Notes under the pieces: model-generated
Seen by the model: the letters and a program-made list of their open reading frames with translations, nothing else
The model's database searches: none
Told to the model about the DNA's origin: nothing
Shown: piece by piece, positions 1 through 8,734 of the stretch
Layout of the letters: each line of letters starts with the position of its first letter
How positions within the stretch are numbered: position 1 is the first letter of the stretch
Source of the DNA: Roseomonas gilardii
GTDB lineage: Bacteria; Pseudomonadota; Alphaproteobacteria; Acetobacterales; Acetobacteraceae
DNA length: 64,000 bases
Assembly (NCBI RefSeq): GCF_001941945.1
Contig: NZ_CP015583.1
Coordinates: 2,487,501 to 2,551,500 of the forward strand
Direction: 5' to 3'
Made by a program: the position numbers and the translations under genes

Positions 1-48
1 GTGACCGGCCAGACCCTGCATGTGAATGGCGGGATGGCGATGATCTGA
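1..48 (+). CDS. fabG: 3-oxoacyl-ACP reductase, C-terminal end (partial)
   Basis: Only the last 15 codons and the TGA stop lie in the window. The peptide VTGQTLHVNGGMAMI is the typical C-terminus of the FabG ketoreductase, a short-chain dehydrogenase that reduces 3-oxoacyl-ACP with NADPH in fatty-acid elongation. The assignment is strengthened by acpP and fabF directly downstream, the usual fabG-acpP-fabF order. The catalytic part lies outside the window, so completeness cannot be judged. Confidence 0.85.
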   Translation: MTGQTLHVNGGMAMI

Positions 49-373
49 GCGGCCCGGGTGGCGCCGCGGCGGGACTCCGCCCGCGCCGCCCGGCCGGCGC
101 CCCCCGGCGGAAAGCGGGCCGCCCCGTCCGCCCTGCTGCCTTTTCCCGATTCGGAGTGGCACGGGATGGGGCAAGGCTGCCACGCTGCGCCGGGATGATG
201 GCAGGGGAATGGCGTTCGGCGCTTTCTATCCCCTAGGCCACCCTAAACTTACGTGATAAGGCCCCCCGCCTGCGCCGCACCGATTGTCCCCGGTTCATTT
301 CCGGGACAGGTTTCCGGCCGGCACGGAATTCAGGCGGGTGCCATCCCGCCACCTACAGAGAGAGCAGCCGCGC
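49..373 (+). other. fabG-acpP intergenic region
   Basis: A 325-bp noncoding stretch. The first part is extremely GC-rich with several short GC hairpins. The second part (about 225-260) is relatively AT-richer, which is where an acpP promoter would be expected, but no convincing -35/-10 pair was found. Short open frames here are shadows. Confidence 0.4.
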
Positions 374-613
374 ATGAGCGAAACCGCCGACAAGGTGAAG
401 AAGATCGTTGTCGAGCACCTGGGCGTCGAGGAGTCCAAGGTGAACGAGGGCGCCTCCTTCATCGACGACCTGGGCGCCGACAGCCTCGACACCGTCGAGC
501 TGGTGATGGCCTTCGAGGAGGCTTTCGGCGTCGAGATCCCCGACGACGCGGCCGAGAAGATCACCACCGTCGGTGACGCCATCAAGTACATCGAGGAGCA
601 CAAGACCGCCTGA
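374..613 (+). CDS. acpP: acyl carrier protein
   Basis: A 79-residue acidic protein that carries the growing acyl chain of type II fatty-acid synthesis on a 4'-phosphopantetheine arm. The attachment motif DSL is present with Ser37, in the canonical context [11 protein letters not shown]. Length and charge match AcpP. The ATG at 374 gives the usual N-terminus [11 protein letters not shown]; a longer upstream frame has no such support. It lies 29 bp before fabF, which uses it as substrate carrier, so the two are very likely cotranscribed. Confidence 0.97.
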   Translation: MSETADKVKKIVVEHLGVEESKVNEGASFIDDLGADSLDTVELVMAFEEAFGVEIPDDAAEKITTVGDAIKYIEEHKTA

Positions 614-642
614 GGCGGTCTGGGTTCTCCGGGGGAAGCGCA

Positions 643-1926
643 GTGCTCGGTCAGTTGAATGAGCCCCGGCGGGTGGTGGTCACCGGCATGGGGATCGCCA
701 GCCCGCTCGGGCTCGGCGTGGAACATGTCTGGAAGCGCCTGCTCGCGGGCGAGAGCGGCATCGGCCCGATCAGTTCCTTCGACGCGAAGGACCTGCCGGC
801 CCGCATCGCCGGCCAGGTCCCGGCCGGCACGCGCGCCGAGGGCGGCCTGGATCTGAACGAATGGATCCCGGTCAAGGACCAGAAGAAGATGGATCGCTTC
901 ATCCATCTGGCGATGGTCGCGGCGGCCGAGGCGGTCGAGGACAGCGGCTGGGTGCCGCAGACCGACGAGGACCGCTGGGGCACCGGCGTGATGATCGGCT
1001 CGGGCATCGGCGGGCTTCCCGCCATCTACGAGACCTCGCTGCTGATCAGCCAGGGCAAGGCCAAGCGGATCTCGCCCTTCTTCATCCCCTCCGCGCTGAT
1101 CAACCTGGCCTCCGGCCATGTCTCGATCCGCTATGGCTTCCAGGGGCCCAACCACAGCGCGGTGACCGCCTGCGCCACGGGCGTGCATGCCCTGGGCGAC
1201 GCGGCGCGGCTGATCGCGCTGGGCGATGCCGAGGTGATGGTGGCCGGGGGGACCGAGGCCGCGGTGGCGGAGATCGGCGTGGCCGGCTTCTGCGCCGCCC
1301 GGGCGCTCTCCACCGGCTTCAACGACCGTCCCACCGAGGCTTCGCGCCCCTGGGACAAGGACCGCGACGGCTTCGTCATGGGCGAGGGCGCGGGTGTCCT
1401 GGTCCTGGAGGAGCTGGAGCACGCGAAGCGGCGCGGCGCCAAGATCTATGGCGAGGTGATCGGCTACGGCATGTCCGGCGATGCCCATCACATCACCGCC
1501 CCGGCCGAGGGCCATGACGGCGCCTACCGCGCCATGAAGGCCTGCCTGCGCTCGGCACGGATGACGCCCGGCGACATCCAGTACATCAACGCCCATGGCA
1601 CCAGCACGCCGATGGGCGACGACCTGGAGCTGGAGGCGGTGGAGCGCATGTGGGGCGACGCGGCGGACCGGGTGGCGATGTCCTCCACCAAGTCGGCCAT
1701 CGGGCACCTGCTCGGCGCGGCCGGCGCGGTGGAGGGGATCTTCTCGCTCCTCGCCATCCGCGACAATGTCGCTCCGCCGACGCTGAACCTGCACGAGCCC
1801 TCGAAGCCCAGCGCGATCGACCGCGTGCCGCTCGCGGCGCAGGAGCGGCGGATCGACGTGGCGCTGTCGAACTCCTTCGGCTTCGGCGGCACCAACGCCT
1901 CGATCCTGTTCCGCAGGGCCCCCTGA
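643..1926 (+). CDS. fabF: beta-ketoacyl-ACP synthase II
   Basis: A 427-residue condensing enzyme that elongates acyl-ACP with malonyl-ACP in the cytosol. The Cys-His-His triad is visible: Cys177 in TACATG, His318 in NAHGTSTP and His355 in IGHLLGAAGA. The C-terminal glycine-rich FGFGGTNA motif is intact. The start is GTG at 643, which gives the normal N-terminus leading to RRVVVTGMG. It follows acpP closely and precedes mltG, an arrangement common in proteobacteria (acpP-fabF-mltG). Confidence 0.96.
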   Translation: MLGQLNEPRRVVVTGMGIASPLGLGVEHVWKRLLAGESGIGPISSFDAKDLPARIAGQVPAGTRAEGGLDLNEWIPVKDQKKMDRFIHLAMVAAAEAVEDSGWVPQTDEDRWGTGVMIGSGIGGLPAIYETSLLISQGKAKRISPFFIPSALINLASGHVSIRYGFQGPNHSAVTACATGVHALGDAARLIALGDAEVMVAGGTEAAVAEIGVAGFCAARALSTGFNDRPTEASRPWDKDRDGFVMGEGAGVLVLEELEHAKRRGAKIYGEVIGYGMSGDAHHITAPAEGHDGAYRAMKACLRSARMTPGDIQYINAHGTSTPMGDDLELEAVERMWGDAADRVAMSSTKSAIGHLLGAAGAVEGIFSLLAIRDNVAPPTLNLHEPSKPSAIDRVPLAAQERRIDVALSNSFGFGGTNASILFRRAP

Positions 1927-2093
1927 GGCACCACGGAACCTGACGGCCCGGCCCCTCTCCGCGAGGGACCGGGCGGCCGGACCGCGAGGACCGGCCACCG
2001 CCGCGTTACCGGCGTGTATCTTTGCCGGCGCGGCTCTTTTTCTCCCCGCCCCGCTCCACTAGCTTCCGGCCCATCGGCGCCGGACCGGCGCTC

Positions 2094-3161
2094 ATGGGCG
2101 GCCGCACGGGAACCGGACCGCCTCCCTCTCCCCCGGAACGAGGTTGGGCCTGCCGCTTGCGTCTCCTGCGTTTTTTCCTGCTGTCGCTGCTCGTGCTGGC
2201 CCTCCTTGGCGGGGGTGCGGGCTGGTGGGCCTGGAACCGCTACCAGGCGCCCGGGCCGCTGGCCGATGACCGCGCCATCGTGATCCCGCCGGGGGGCACC
2301 CAGGCCATCGCGGATACGCTGCGGGACGCCGGGGCGATCGGGGACGAGCGTGGCTTCGCCCTGGCCGCCTGGGCCACGCGGCAGGAAGGGCCGCTGCGAG
2401 CCGGGGAGTACCTCTTCCCGGCGCATGGCTCGTTGCGGGAAATGCTGCAGGTGCTGCGCGAGGCGCGGCCGGTGCAGCGCCGCCTCACCATCCCCGAGGG
2501 GCTGAACGCCAGCCAGATCGCCTCCATGATCAACGCCGCCGAGGGCATGACCGGCGATGTGCCGGCCCTGGAGGAAGGGGCGGTGCTGCCGGACACCTAT
2601 GCCTATCAATGGGGCGACAACCGCGCTGGGCTGCTGCGCCGGGCGGAGCGGGCCATGCGGCAGGCCCTGGCGGAAGCCTGGGAGAAGCGGGCGCCGGACC
2701 TGCCCCTGGCCACGCCGCGCGAGGCGCTGATCCTGGCCAGCATCGTGGAGCGGGAGACCGGCAAGGCGGAGGAACGGGCCAAGGTGGCGGGGGTCTTCAT
2801 CAACCGCCTGCGCCGGGGCATGCCGCTGCAATCCGACCCGACCGTGGCCTATGCGGCAGCGGATGGCGGGGTGCTGGACCGTGGCCTGACCCGTGCCGAT
2901 CTGGAGCGGGACCATCCGTTCAACACCTACCGGAACCGGGGGCTGACACCTGCGCCGATCGCCTCGCCGGGCCTCGCATCGATCCAGGCGGTGCTGCATC
3001 CGGAGGACACGGATGCGCTCTACTTCGTCGCGGATGGCACGGGGGGGCATGTCTTCGCCCGCAGCCTGGAGGAGCACAACCGCAATGTCGCCCGCTGGCG
3101 GGCGCTGACGCGGACGCCGTCCGCCTCCCCCGCTGCGGTCCCGGGCACCACGGCGCCCTGA
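2094..3161 (+). CDS. mltG: endolytic murein transglycosylase MltG
   Basis: An inner-membrane lytic transglycosylase (YceG family) that cleaves nascent glycan strands and is thought to set glycan length. From the ATG at 2094 the protein has 355 residues: one N-terminal membrane segment (about 22-47), a LysM-like region, and the catalytic domain with the conserved motif ASIVERET carrying the catalytic Glu near residue 219. The motif SDPTVAYA, typical of the family, follows. The frame is open to 2022, but the extra 24 residues are low-complexity, so the later ATG was chosen. It sits downstream of fabF as in many proteobacteria. Confidence 0.92.
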   Translation: MGGRTGTGPPPSPPERGWACRLRLLRFFLLSLLVLALLGGGAGWWAWNRYQAPGPLADDRAIVIPPGGTQAIADTLRDAGAIGDERGFALAAWATRQEGPLRAGEYLFPAHGSLREMLQVLREARPVQRRLTIPEGLNASQIASMINAAEGMTGDVPALEEGAVLPDTYAYQWGDNRAGLLRRAERAMRQALAEAWEKRAPDLPLATPREALILASIVERETGKAEERAKVAGVFINRLRRGMPLQSDPTVAYAAADGGVLDRGLTRADLERDHPFNTYRNRGLTPAPIASPGLASIQAVLHPEDTDALYFVADGTGGHVFARSLEEHNRNVARWRALTRTPSASPAAVPGTTAP

Positions 3162-3258
3162 AAAGCGCCGCCGGATGGAATGGTTCGGATGAATAATCCG
3201 TAACCCGTCCCGGAACACCGCGTTAGGCTGCCGACACGGACAGGAATGCGCGCTTTCC

Positions 3259-4044
3259 ATGGATGCGGAGATCATCGTCGCCCTCCTCGCCCTCACGGGC
3301 ATGGAGATCGTCCTCGGGATCGATAACCTCGTCTTCATCGCCATCCTGTCGAACCGGCTGCCGGTGGACCGGCGGCGCCCGGCGCGGCTGATCGGCCTGG
3401 GGCTGGCGGTGGTGCTGCGGCTGGGCATGCTGGCCGGGGTGGGCTGGCTGATCACCCTGACGCAGCCGCTGTTCAGCGTGCTGGGGCAGGAGGTCTCCGG
3501 CAAGGACCTGATCATGCTGGCCGGCGGCTTCTTCCTGATCGGCAAGGCTGTGATCGAGATCCACCACCGGGTGGACCCGGAGGCACAGGCCGAGACCAAG
3601 GCCGCGGGGCAGGTCATGGCGAGCTTCGGCACCACCGTGGCGCAGATCATCCTGATCGACATGGTCTTCAGCGTGGACAGCATCCTGGCTGCCGTCGGGC
3701 TAACCCAGGTGATGTGGGTGATCGTGGTGGCGATCCTGGTTTCCGTCACGGTGATGCTGCTGTCGATGGATGCCCTCTCCCGCTTCATGGAGAAGAACCC
3801 GACGGTGGTGATGCTGGCCCTCGCCTTCCTGGTGATGATCGGCATGGTACTGGTGGCGGAGGGGCTGCATTTCCACATGCCCAAGGGCTTCGTCTATGTC
3901 GCCATGGCCTTCGCGGCGGCGGTGGAGGGGCTGAACGTCTTCGCCCGCCGCGCCCAGGGCAAGAGCGCCGGGCCGGCCGTCACGCCGGATGTCCCGCCGG
4001 CCGGCGGGACGGCTACCCCCGCCCCTTCGCCGGAGCGGCGCTGA
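3259..4044 (+). CDS. TerC family integral membrane protein (putative metal ion exporter)
   Basis: A 261-residue polytopic membrane protein of the TerC/YgdQ-YoaE type. The first helix contains MEIVLGIDNLVF and a later helix IDMVFSVDSILAA, the paired acidic signature of the family. Seven or so hydrophobic segments can be counted, and the C-terminal 40 residues are a Pro/Ala-rich tail. Some family members export manganese or calcium; the substrate here cannot be read from sequence. Its 3' end overlaps the convergent SDR gene by 32 bp. Confidence 0.85.
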   Translation: MDAEIIVALLALTGMEIVLGIDNLVFIAILSNRLPVDRRRPARLIGLGLAVVLRLGMLAGVGWLITLTQPLFSVLGQEVSGKDLIMLAGGFFLIGKAVIEIHHRVDPEAQAETKAAGQVMASFGTTVAQIILIDMVFSVDSILAAVGLTQVMWVIVVAILVSVTVMLLSMDALSRFMEKNPTVVMLALAFLVMIGMVLVAEGLHFHMPKGFVYVAMAFAAAVEGLNVFARRAQGKSAGPAVTPDVPPAGGTATPAPSPERR

Positions 4045-4795
4045 GCCAGCGAACCGGCAGCGCGCCTGCCAGGCGCGCACCGGCATAAAGGAACCAGGGA
4101 TAGGCGATCCGGCCGCGCCCCCGGGCGATGCCATCCAGGGCTCTACGCGCCGCTTCCTCGGGCGTCATCAGTCCCGGCATGGGGAAGTCGTTGCGGGCCG
4201 TCATGGGCGTGCGGATGAAGCCGGGGCAGAGCGCATGCACCCGGACACCACCATGGCGGGCGGTGGCGTCGGTGGCCTCCGCCCAGCGCTGCAAGGCCGC
4301 CTTGGAGGCGCAATAGGCCGGGGCGCCCGGCGAGGCCACGAAGGCGGCGATGGAGGCCACCACCGCCACGCGCCCCCGGATGCCGTCGGGGCCGGGCGGC
4401 TGGCCCCGCATCCGCTCCAGCGCCGGCAAGGCGGTGTTGAGCGCACCGGTGAGGTTGACCGCGAAGATGCGGGCGACCGCCTCCGCGTCCTCGCCGCCCC
4501 CCTTCCCTGGCCCCGCCGAGACGCCCGCATTGGCGATGGCCAGGTCCAGCGGCCCGGCGGCGGCGATCCAGCCCCGCGCGGCATCGGCGTTGCGCACGTC
4601 GAAGGCGGCTTCCGTCACCGTGGCGCCCGCGGCGCGACAGCGATCCGCCACGGCGGCGAGGCGCGCGGGATCGCGGCCAGCCAGGTGCAGGCGCCGCCCG
4701 GGCCGGGCCAGCGCCAGGGCGAAGGCGGTGCCCAGGCCCGAGGAGGCGCCGGTGAGTGCCACGGACGGCCAGTTCCAGGCATCGTTCCGTCCCAT
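4013..4795 (-). CDS. SDR family NAD(P)-dependent oxidoreductase
   Basis: A 260-residue classical short-chain dehydrogenase. The cofactor motif TGASSGLG is near the N-terminus, NAG follows the fourth strand, and the catalytic YCASK motif is present after a serine-containing strand (VVASIAAF). Substrate unknown. The start ATG at 4795 was chosen because it puts the Rossmann motif near residue 15; the open frame further upstream encodes a low-complexity extension. The gene is convergent with the TerC gene and divergent from yicC. Confidence 0.85.
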   Translation of the reverse strand: MGRNDAWNWPSVALTGASSGLGTAFALALARPGRRLHLAGRDPARLAAVADRCRAAGATVTEAAFDVRNADAARGWIAAAGPLDLAIANAGVSAGPGKGGGEDAEAVARIFAVNLTGALNTALPALERMRGQPPGPDGIRGRVAVVASIAAFVASPGAPAYCASKAALQRWAEATDATARHGGVRVHALCPGFIRTPMTARNDFPMPGLMTPEEAARRALDGIARGRGRIAYPWFLYAGARLAGALPVRWLSAAPAKGRG

Positions 4796-4950
4796 CGCGC
4801 GATCCTTCCATCGAATTGTTCCGAGGGGCGTCCTGCCACCGGGCAGGGACTGAAGGCCCTGTGGCCCAGCCCTTTCCGCATGGCGGATTCCCGCCCCCGG
4901 ACTCGGCGCCAAGCTTGCACCGGGCGCGGCGGCGCGTCATGGACGGCGCC

Positions 4951-5844
4951 ATGTCCATCAACTCCATGACCGGTTTTGCCCGCACCGACGGCACGCTGCC
5001 GGACGGCGCCAGCCTCGCCTGGGAGGTGCGCAGCGTGAACGGGCGCGGGCTCGACCTGCGCCTGCGCATGCCCAATGGGTTCGAGGGGTTGGAGGCCCAG
5101 TTGCGGGAACAGGCGGCCAAGCGCTTCGGGCGCGGCAACATCAGCGCCACGCTGGTGGTGAAGCGGGAGGACCGCTCGCTCCGGCTGATCCCCGACCCGG
5201 AGGCGCTGGAGCGGGTGCTGCGGCTGGCGCAGGAGCTGGCGGCGCGCATCCCCGGCGCCCCGCCGCCCCGGCCGGAGGCGCTGCTGGCCCTGCCCGGCGT
5301 GCTGCGGACCGAGGCCGCCGAGCCGGACGAGGCCGCCGACGAGGCGAAGCGGGCCCTGGTGGCCATGGCTTTCGAGGCGGCGCTGGACGGGCTGCGGGAA
5401 GCGCGCCGCGCCGAGGGGCGGAAGCTGCATGCCATCCTGTCCACCCTGCTCGACGAGATCGCCGTGCTGCGCGAGCAGGCGGCGGAGGAGGCGGCGCGGC
5501 AGCCCGGGGCGCAGAAAGCGCGGCTGATGGCCACCCTGGCGGAGCTGCTGGAAGGCGAGCGCCGGGTGCCGGAGGACAGGCTGGCCGCCGAGGTGGCGCT
5601 GCTGGCCAGCCGCTCCGATGTCCGGGAGGAGCTGGACCGGCTCGGCGCCCATGTCGAGGCGGCGCGGGCCCTGCTGCGGGAAACCGTGCCGATCGGGCGG
5701 CGGCTGGAGTTCCTGACGCAGGAATTCGGGCGCGAGGCGAACACGCTGGGGGCGAAGTCGGCCTCGCTGGCGCTGACGCGCCTGTCGCTGGAGCTGAAGG
5801 CCGCCGTGGAGCGGCTGCGCGAGCAGGCCGCCAATGTCGAATGA
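4951..5844 (+). CDS. yicC: YicC family endoribonuclease-like protein
   Basis: A 297-residue protein with the family N-terminus MSINSMTGFAR and the C-terminal DUF1732 portion (EFLTQEFGREANTLGAKS). YicC proteins form a conserved family implicated in RNA turnover and stationary-phase survival. The gene lies 27 bp upstream of gmk, the conserved pairing in alphaproteobacteria. The ATG at 4951 reproduces the family start; an in-frame ATG at 4939 would add only four residues. Confidence 0.92.
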   Translation: MSINSMTGFARTDGTLPDGASLAWEVRSVNGRGLDLRLRMPNGFEGLEAQLREQAAKRFGRGNISATLVVKREDRSLRLIPDPEALERVLRLAQELAARIPGAPPPRPEALLALPGVLRTEAAEPDEAADEAKRALVAMAFEAALDGLREARRAEGRKLHAILSTLLDEIAVLREQAAEEAARQPGAQKARLMATLAELLEGERRVPEDRLAAEVALLASRSDVREELDRLGAHVEAARALLRETVPIGRRLEFLTQEFGREANTLGAKSASLALTRLSLELKAAVERLREQAANVE

Positions 5845-5871
5845 GGCCGGGGTGATGCGCGGGAGGCGGGG

Positions 5872-6558
5872 ATGGCGGTGAAACGGTTGCGGCGCGGGAT
5901 CTGCCTGGTGCTGGTGGCCCCCTCGGGGGCGGGCAAGACCTCCGTCTCCCGCGCCCTGCTGGAGCAGGAAGAGGCGCTGTCGCTTTCCATCAGCGCCACC
6001 ACCCGGGCGCCGCGGCCCGGCGAGGTGGAGGGCGTGCACTACCACTTCCGCACCCCCGAGCAGTTCGAGGCGATGGAGCGAGCCGGCGAGATGCTGGAAA
6101 GCGCCACCGTCTATGGCCGCCGCTACGGCACGCCGCGTGCGCCCGTGCTGGAGGCGCTCGCTGCCGGGCGCGACGTGCTCTTCGACGTGGACTGGCAGGG
6201 GCACAAGCTGATCCGGGCGGCGCTGCCGGACGACGTGGTCGGCGTCTTCCTGCTGCCGCCGAGCCTGCCGGAGCTGGAGCGCCGGCTGCGCGGGCGGGGG
6301 CAGGACAGCGACGCGGAGATTGCCCGGCGCATGGAAGCGGCGCTGGAGGATGCGTCGCACTGGCGCGATTTCGACCATGTGCTGGTGAACGACCACTTCG
6401 CCGACACGCTGGCGGTGGTGCGCGGCATCCTGGCGGCGGCGCGGACGCGGCGGGCGCGCAACCCCTGGCTTGGCGATTTCGTGGCCGAGCTTGGCGGCCC
6501 AGTTGGTGACGCAGTTGGTGGCCCAGCCGGCGGCCCGGATCCTGCTAAGGCGGAATAG
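5872..6558 (+). CDS. gmk: guanylate kinase
   Basis: A 228-residue enzyme that phosphorylates GMP to GDP. The P-loop APSGAGKTS is at residues 16-24, followed by SISATTRAPRPGE and GVHYHF of the GMP-binding region. The family core ends near residue 205. The last 20 or so residues are a Gly/Pro/Ala-rich repeat-like tail (units GGPVGDA, GGPAGGP) not part of the usual enzyme, probably a harmless extension. It follows yicC. Confidence 0.95.
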   Translation: MAVKRLRRGICLVLVAPSGAGKTSVSRALLEQEEALSLSISATTRAPRPGEVEGVHYHFRTPEQFEAMERAGEMLESATVYGRRYGTPRAPVLEALAAGRDVLFDVDWQGHKLIRAALPDDVVGVFLLPPSLPELERRLRGRGQDSDAEIARRMEAALEDASHWRDFDHVLVNDHFADTLAVVRGILAAARTRRARNPWLGDFVAELGGPVGDAVGGPAGGPDPAKAE

Positions 6559-6617
6559 GCCGGGGCGAACAGGGCCAGGATGGATGGAGCGGTGACGATG
6601 AGGATGCCACGGGCGCG

Positions 6618-7550
6618 ATGACAGTTGTTCTCTCGATCATCGGTCCGGTCTTCATCACCATCCTCCTCGGCTACCTGGCCCGGCTGACCAACCGGATCTC
6701 CGCCGAGGGCGTGCGCGGGCTGAACGACTTCGTCTTCATGCTCGCCCTGCCGGCCCTGCTCTTCGAAGGGGCTTCGACCTCCGGCGGGCTGGGGCCGACC
6801 CTGGCCGTCTCGATCGCCTATTTCACCGCCTGCCTGCCCGTCTATGCACTGGCCGTGGTGCTGGCGCGGCGGCTGCGCGGGCTGCGGCTGCAGGAGGCCG
6901 GGCTGGTGGCGCTGGATGCCAGCTTCGGCAACCTGTCGATGGTGGGCATCCCGCTGATCCTCTCGGCCTTCGGGCCGGAAGGGCTGCGGAACCTGCTGGC
7001 GATCCTGGCCTTCCACTCCATCCTGATCCTGCCCATCGCCACGGTGATCGCGGAGATCGGGATGAACGCGAAGGCCTCGCCCTTCGCGATCCTGCGCTCC
7101 ACCCTGACCTCGCTGCTGCAGAACCCGATGCTGCTGGCGGTGGCGCTGGGCGGGCTGTGGTCGATCTTCCTGCCGCCGCCGCCCGACATGATCCGGCGGC
7201 TGCTGCACCTGCTGGGACAGGCGGGCTCACCGGTGGCCCTGTTCTGCCTGGGGGCGAGCCTCACCAGCTTCAATCTGCGGCGCGACTGGCCTGACGCGGT
7301 GCTGGGTGTGGCCATCAAGTTGCTGGTGCTGCCGCTGGCGGTCTGGGGGGCGGCGCTGTTCTTCCGGCTGCCGCCGCTCGGCACCGCCGTGGCGGTGGTG
7401 GCGGCCGCCATGCCGACCGGGGCCACGGCCTTCATCCTGGCGCGCCGCTATGCCACCGGCATGGACCGTTCCGGCGCCACGGTGCTGCTGGCCTCGGCCC
7501 TGTCGGTGGTCACGCTGAGCGTCCTGATCGCGCTGTTCCACCCGCACTGA
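6618..7550 (+). CDS. AEC family transporter (auxin-efflux-carrier-like permease)
   Basis: A 310-residue hydrophobic protein with about ten membrane segments in two halves, as in the AEC/PIN-like permeases that export or import small organic acids such as malate or malonate. Recognisable features are the N-terminal IIGPVFITILLGYLA helix, the central NPMLLAVALGGLW and the C-terminal AAAMPTGATAFILA segment. The substrate is not deducible. It stands 59 bp after gmk and may be read from the same transcript. Confidence 0.82.
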   Translation: MTVVLSIIGPVFITILLGYLARLTNRISAEGVRGLNDFVFMLALPALLFEGASTSGGLGPTLAVSIAYFTACLPVYALAVVLARRLRGLRLQEAGLVALDASFGNLSMVGIPLILSAFGPEGLRNLLAILAFHSILILPIATVIAEIGMNAKASPFAILRSTLTSLLQNPMLLAVALGGLWSIFLPPPPDMIRRLLHLLGQAGSPVALFCLGASLTSFNLRRDWPDAVLGVAIKLLVLPLAVWGAALFFRLPPLGTAVAVVAAAMPTGATAFILARRYATGMDRSGATVLLASALSVVTLSVLIALFHPH

Positions 7551-7692
7551 GGCCCCCGCCCCGCCCCCACCCATTGCGGCCGGGATCATGCCGCGACTGT
7601 GCAGCGGCGGGCCCGCAACCCCGGAACCCGGCCATGTGTTCGCAGGCCGTGAGTTTGCGGCCCTCGGGTGGCGGCATGGAAAGGGGGGCGCG

Positions 7693-8724
7693 ATGGCGCG
7701 GGAGATGGTGACGGGCGCGCTGAGCGTGGTGATCACGGGGGCTTCGGCGGGCGTGGGGCGGGCGACGGCCCTGGCCTTCGCCCGGCGCGGCTGGAACATC
7801 GCCCTGATCGCGCGGGAGGCCGAGGGGCTGGAGGATGCCCGGCGCGAGGTGGCGATGGCGGGCGCGCGGCGGGTGATCACGCTGCCGCTCGACGTGGCGG
7901 ACGCGGCGGCGGTGGAGGAGGCGGCGGAGCGCGTGGCCCGCAGCTTCGGCGGCATCGACGTCTGGGTGAACAACGCGATGGTGACGGTGATGTCTCCCGT
8001 CGCGGCGATGTCGCCGGAGGAGTTCCGCCGCGTCACCGAGGTCACCTATCTTGGCCAGGTGCATGGGACCATGGCGGCGCTGCGCCAGATGCGGCAGCGC
8101 GACCAGGGTGTGATCGTGGCGGTCGGCTCCGCGCTCTCCTATCGCGCCATCCCGCTGCAATCCGCCTATTGCGCGGCCAAGTTCGCGGTGCGGGGATTCA
8201 TGGATTCCCTGCGCGTCGAGTTGCTGCACGACCGCAGCCGCATCCGCCTGACCATGGTGCAGCTTCCGGCGGTCAACACGCCGCAGTTCGAATGGGCGCG
8301 CAACCGCATGGGCGAGCGTGCCCAGCCGGTGCCGCCGATCCACCAGCCGGAGGCCGTCGGCGAGGCGATCTTCGCCGCGGCGGTGCAGCCGAAGCGGGAG
8401 GTGTGGCTGGGCTGGCCGACCCTGAAGGCGATCCTCGGCGGCATGGCGGTGCCCGGGCTGGCGGACCGCATCCTGGCGCGGCAAGGCTATTCCAGCCAGT
8501 TGACCGGCGAGGCCCTGCCAGCCGGCCGGCAGGACAACCTGTTCCGGCCGGTGGCTGGGCCGCACCGGACCCGGGGGCGCTTCAGCAGCCGTGCATCCAG
8601 CCGGGTGCATGCGATCGAGCCCACCCTGCTGCGGGCGGTGATCGGGGGGGCAGTCCTCGCCTTGCCGGCGCTGGCCTGGATGGCGGGGCGGCGATCCGGA
8701 GCACGGCACCGGATCGGGACCTGA
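7693..8724 (+). CDS. SDR family oxidoreductase with C-terminal membrane segment
   Basis: A 343-residue short-chain dehydrogenase with TGASAGVG for the dinucleotide and YCAAK for catalysis. Asn-rich VNNAM replaces the common NNAG. The catalytic domain ends near 250; a further 90 residues close with one hydrophobic helix (about 315-333), so the protein may be membrane-tethered. The ATG at 7693 was chosen to place the Rossmann motif near residue 14. It lies 10 bp ahead of the GH15 gene, suggesting one transcription unit; SDRs of this type often sit in stress-related groups. Confidence 0.82.
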   Translation: MAREMVTGALSVVITGASAGVGRATALAFARRGWNIALIAREAEGLEDARREVAMAGARRVITLPLDVADAAAVEEAAERVARSFGGIDVWVNNAMVTVMSPVAAMSPEEFRRVTEVTYLGQVHGTMAALRQMRQRDQGVIVAVGSALSYRAIPLQSAYCAAKFAVRGFMDSLRVELLHDRSRIRLTMVQLPAVNTPQFEWARNRMGERAQPVPPIHQPEAVGEAIFAAAVQPKREVWLGWPTLKAILGGMAVPGLADRILARQGYSSQLTGEALPAGRQDNLFRPVAGPHRTRGRFSSRASSRVHAIEPTLLRAVIGGAVLALPALAWMAGRRSGARHRIGT

Positions 8725-8734
8725 CCGCGCCATC

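Noticed and set aside
295..1998. A 567-codon minus-strand frame over acpP and fabF
   Set aside because: Antisense of two housekeeping genes with full catalytic motifs.
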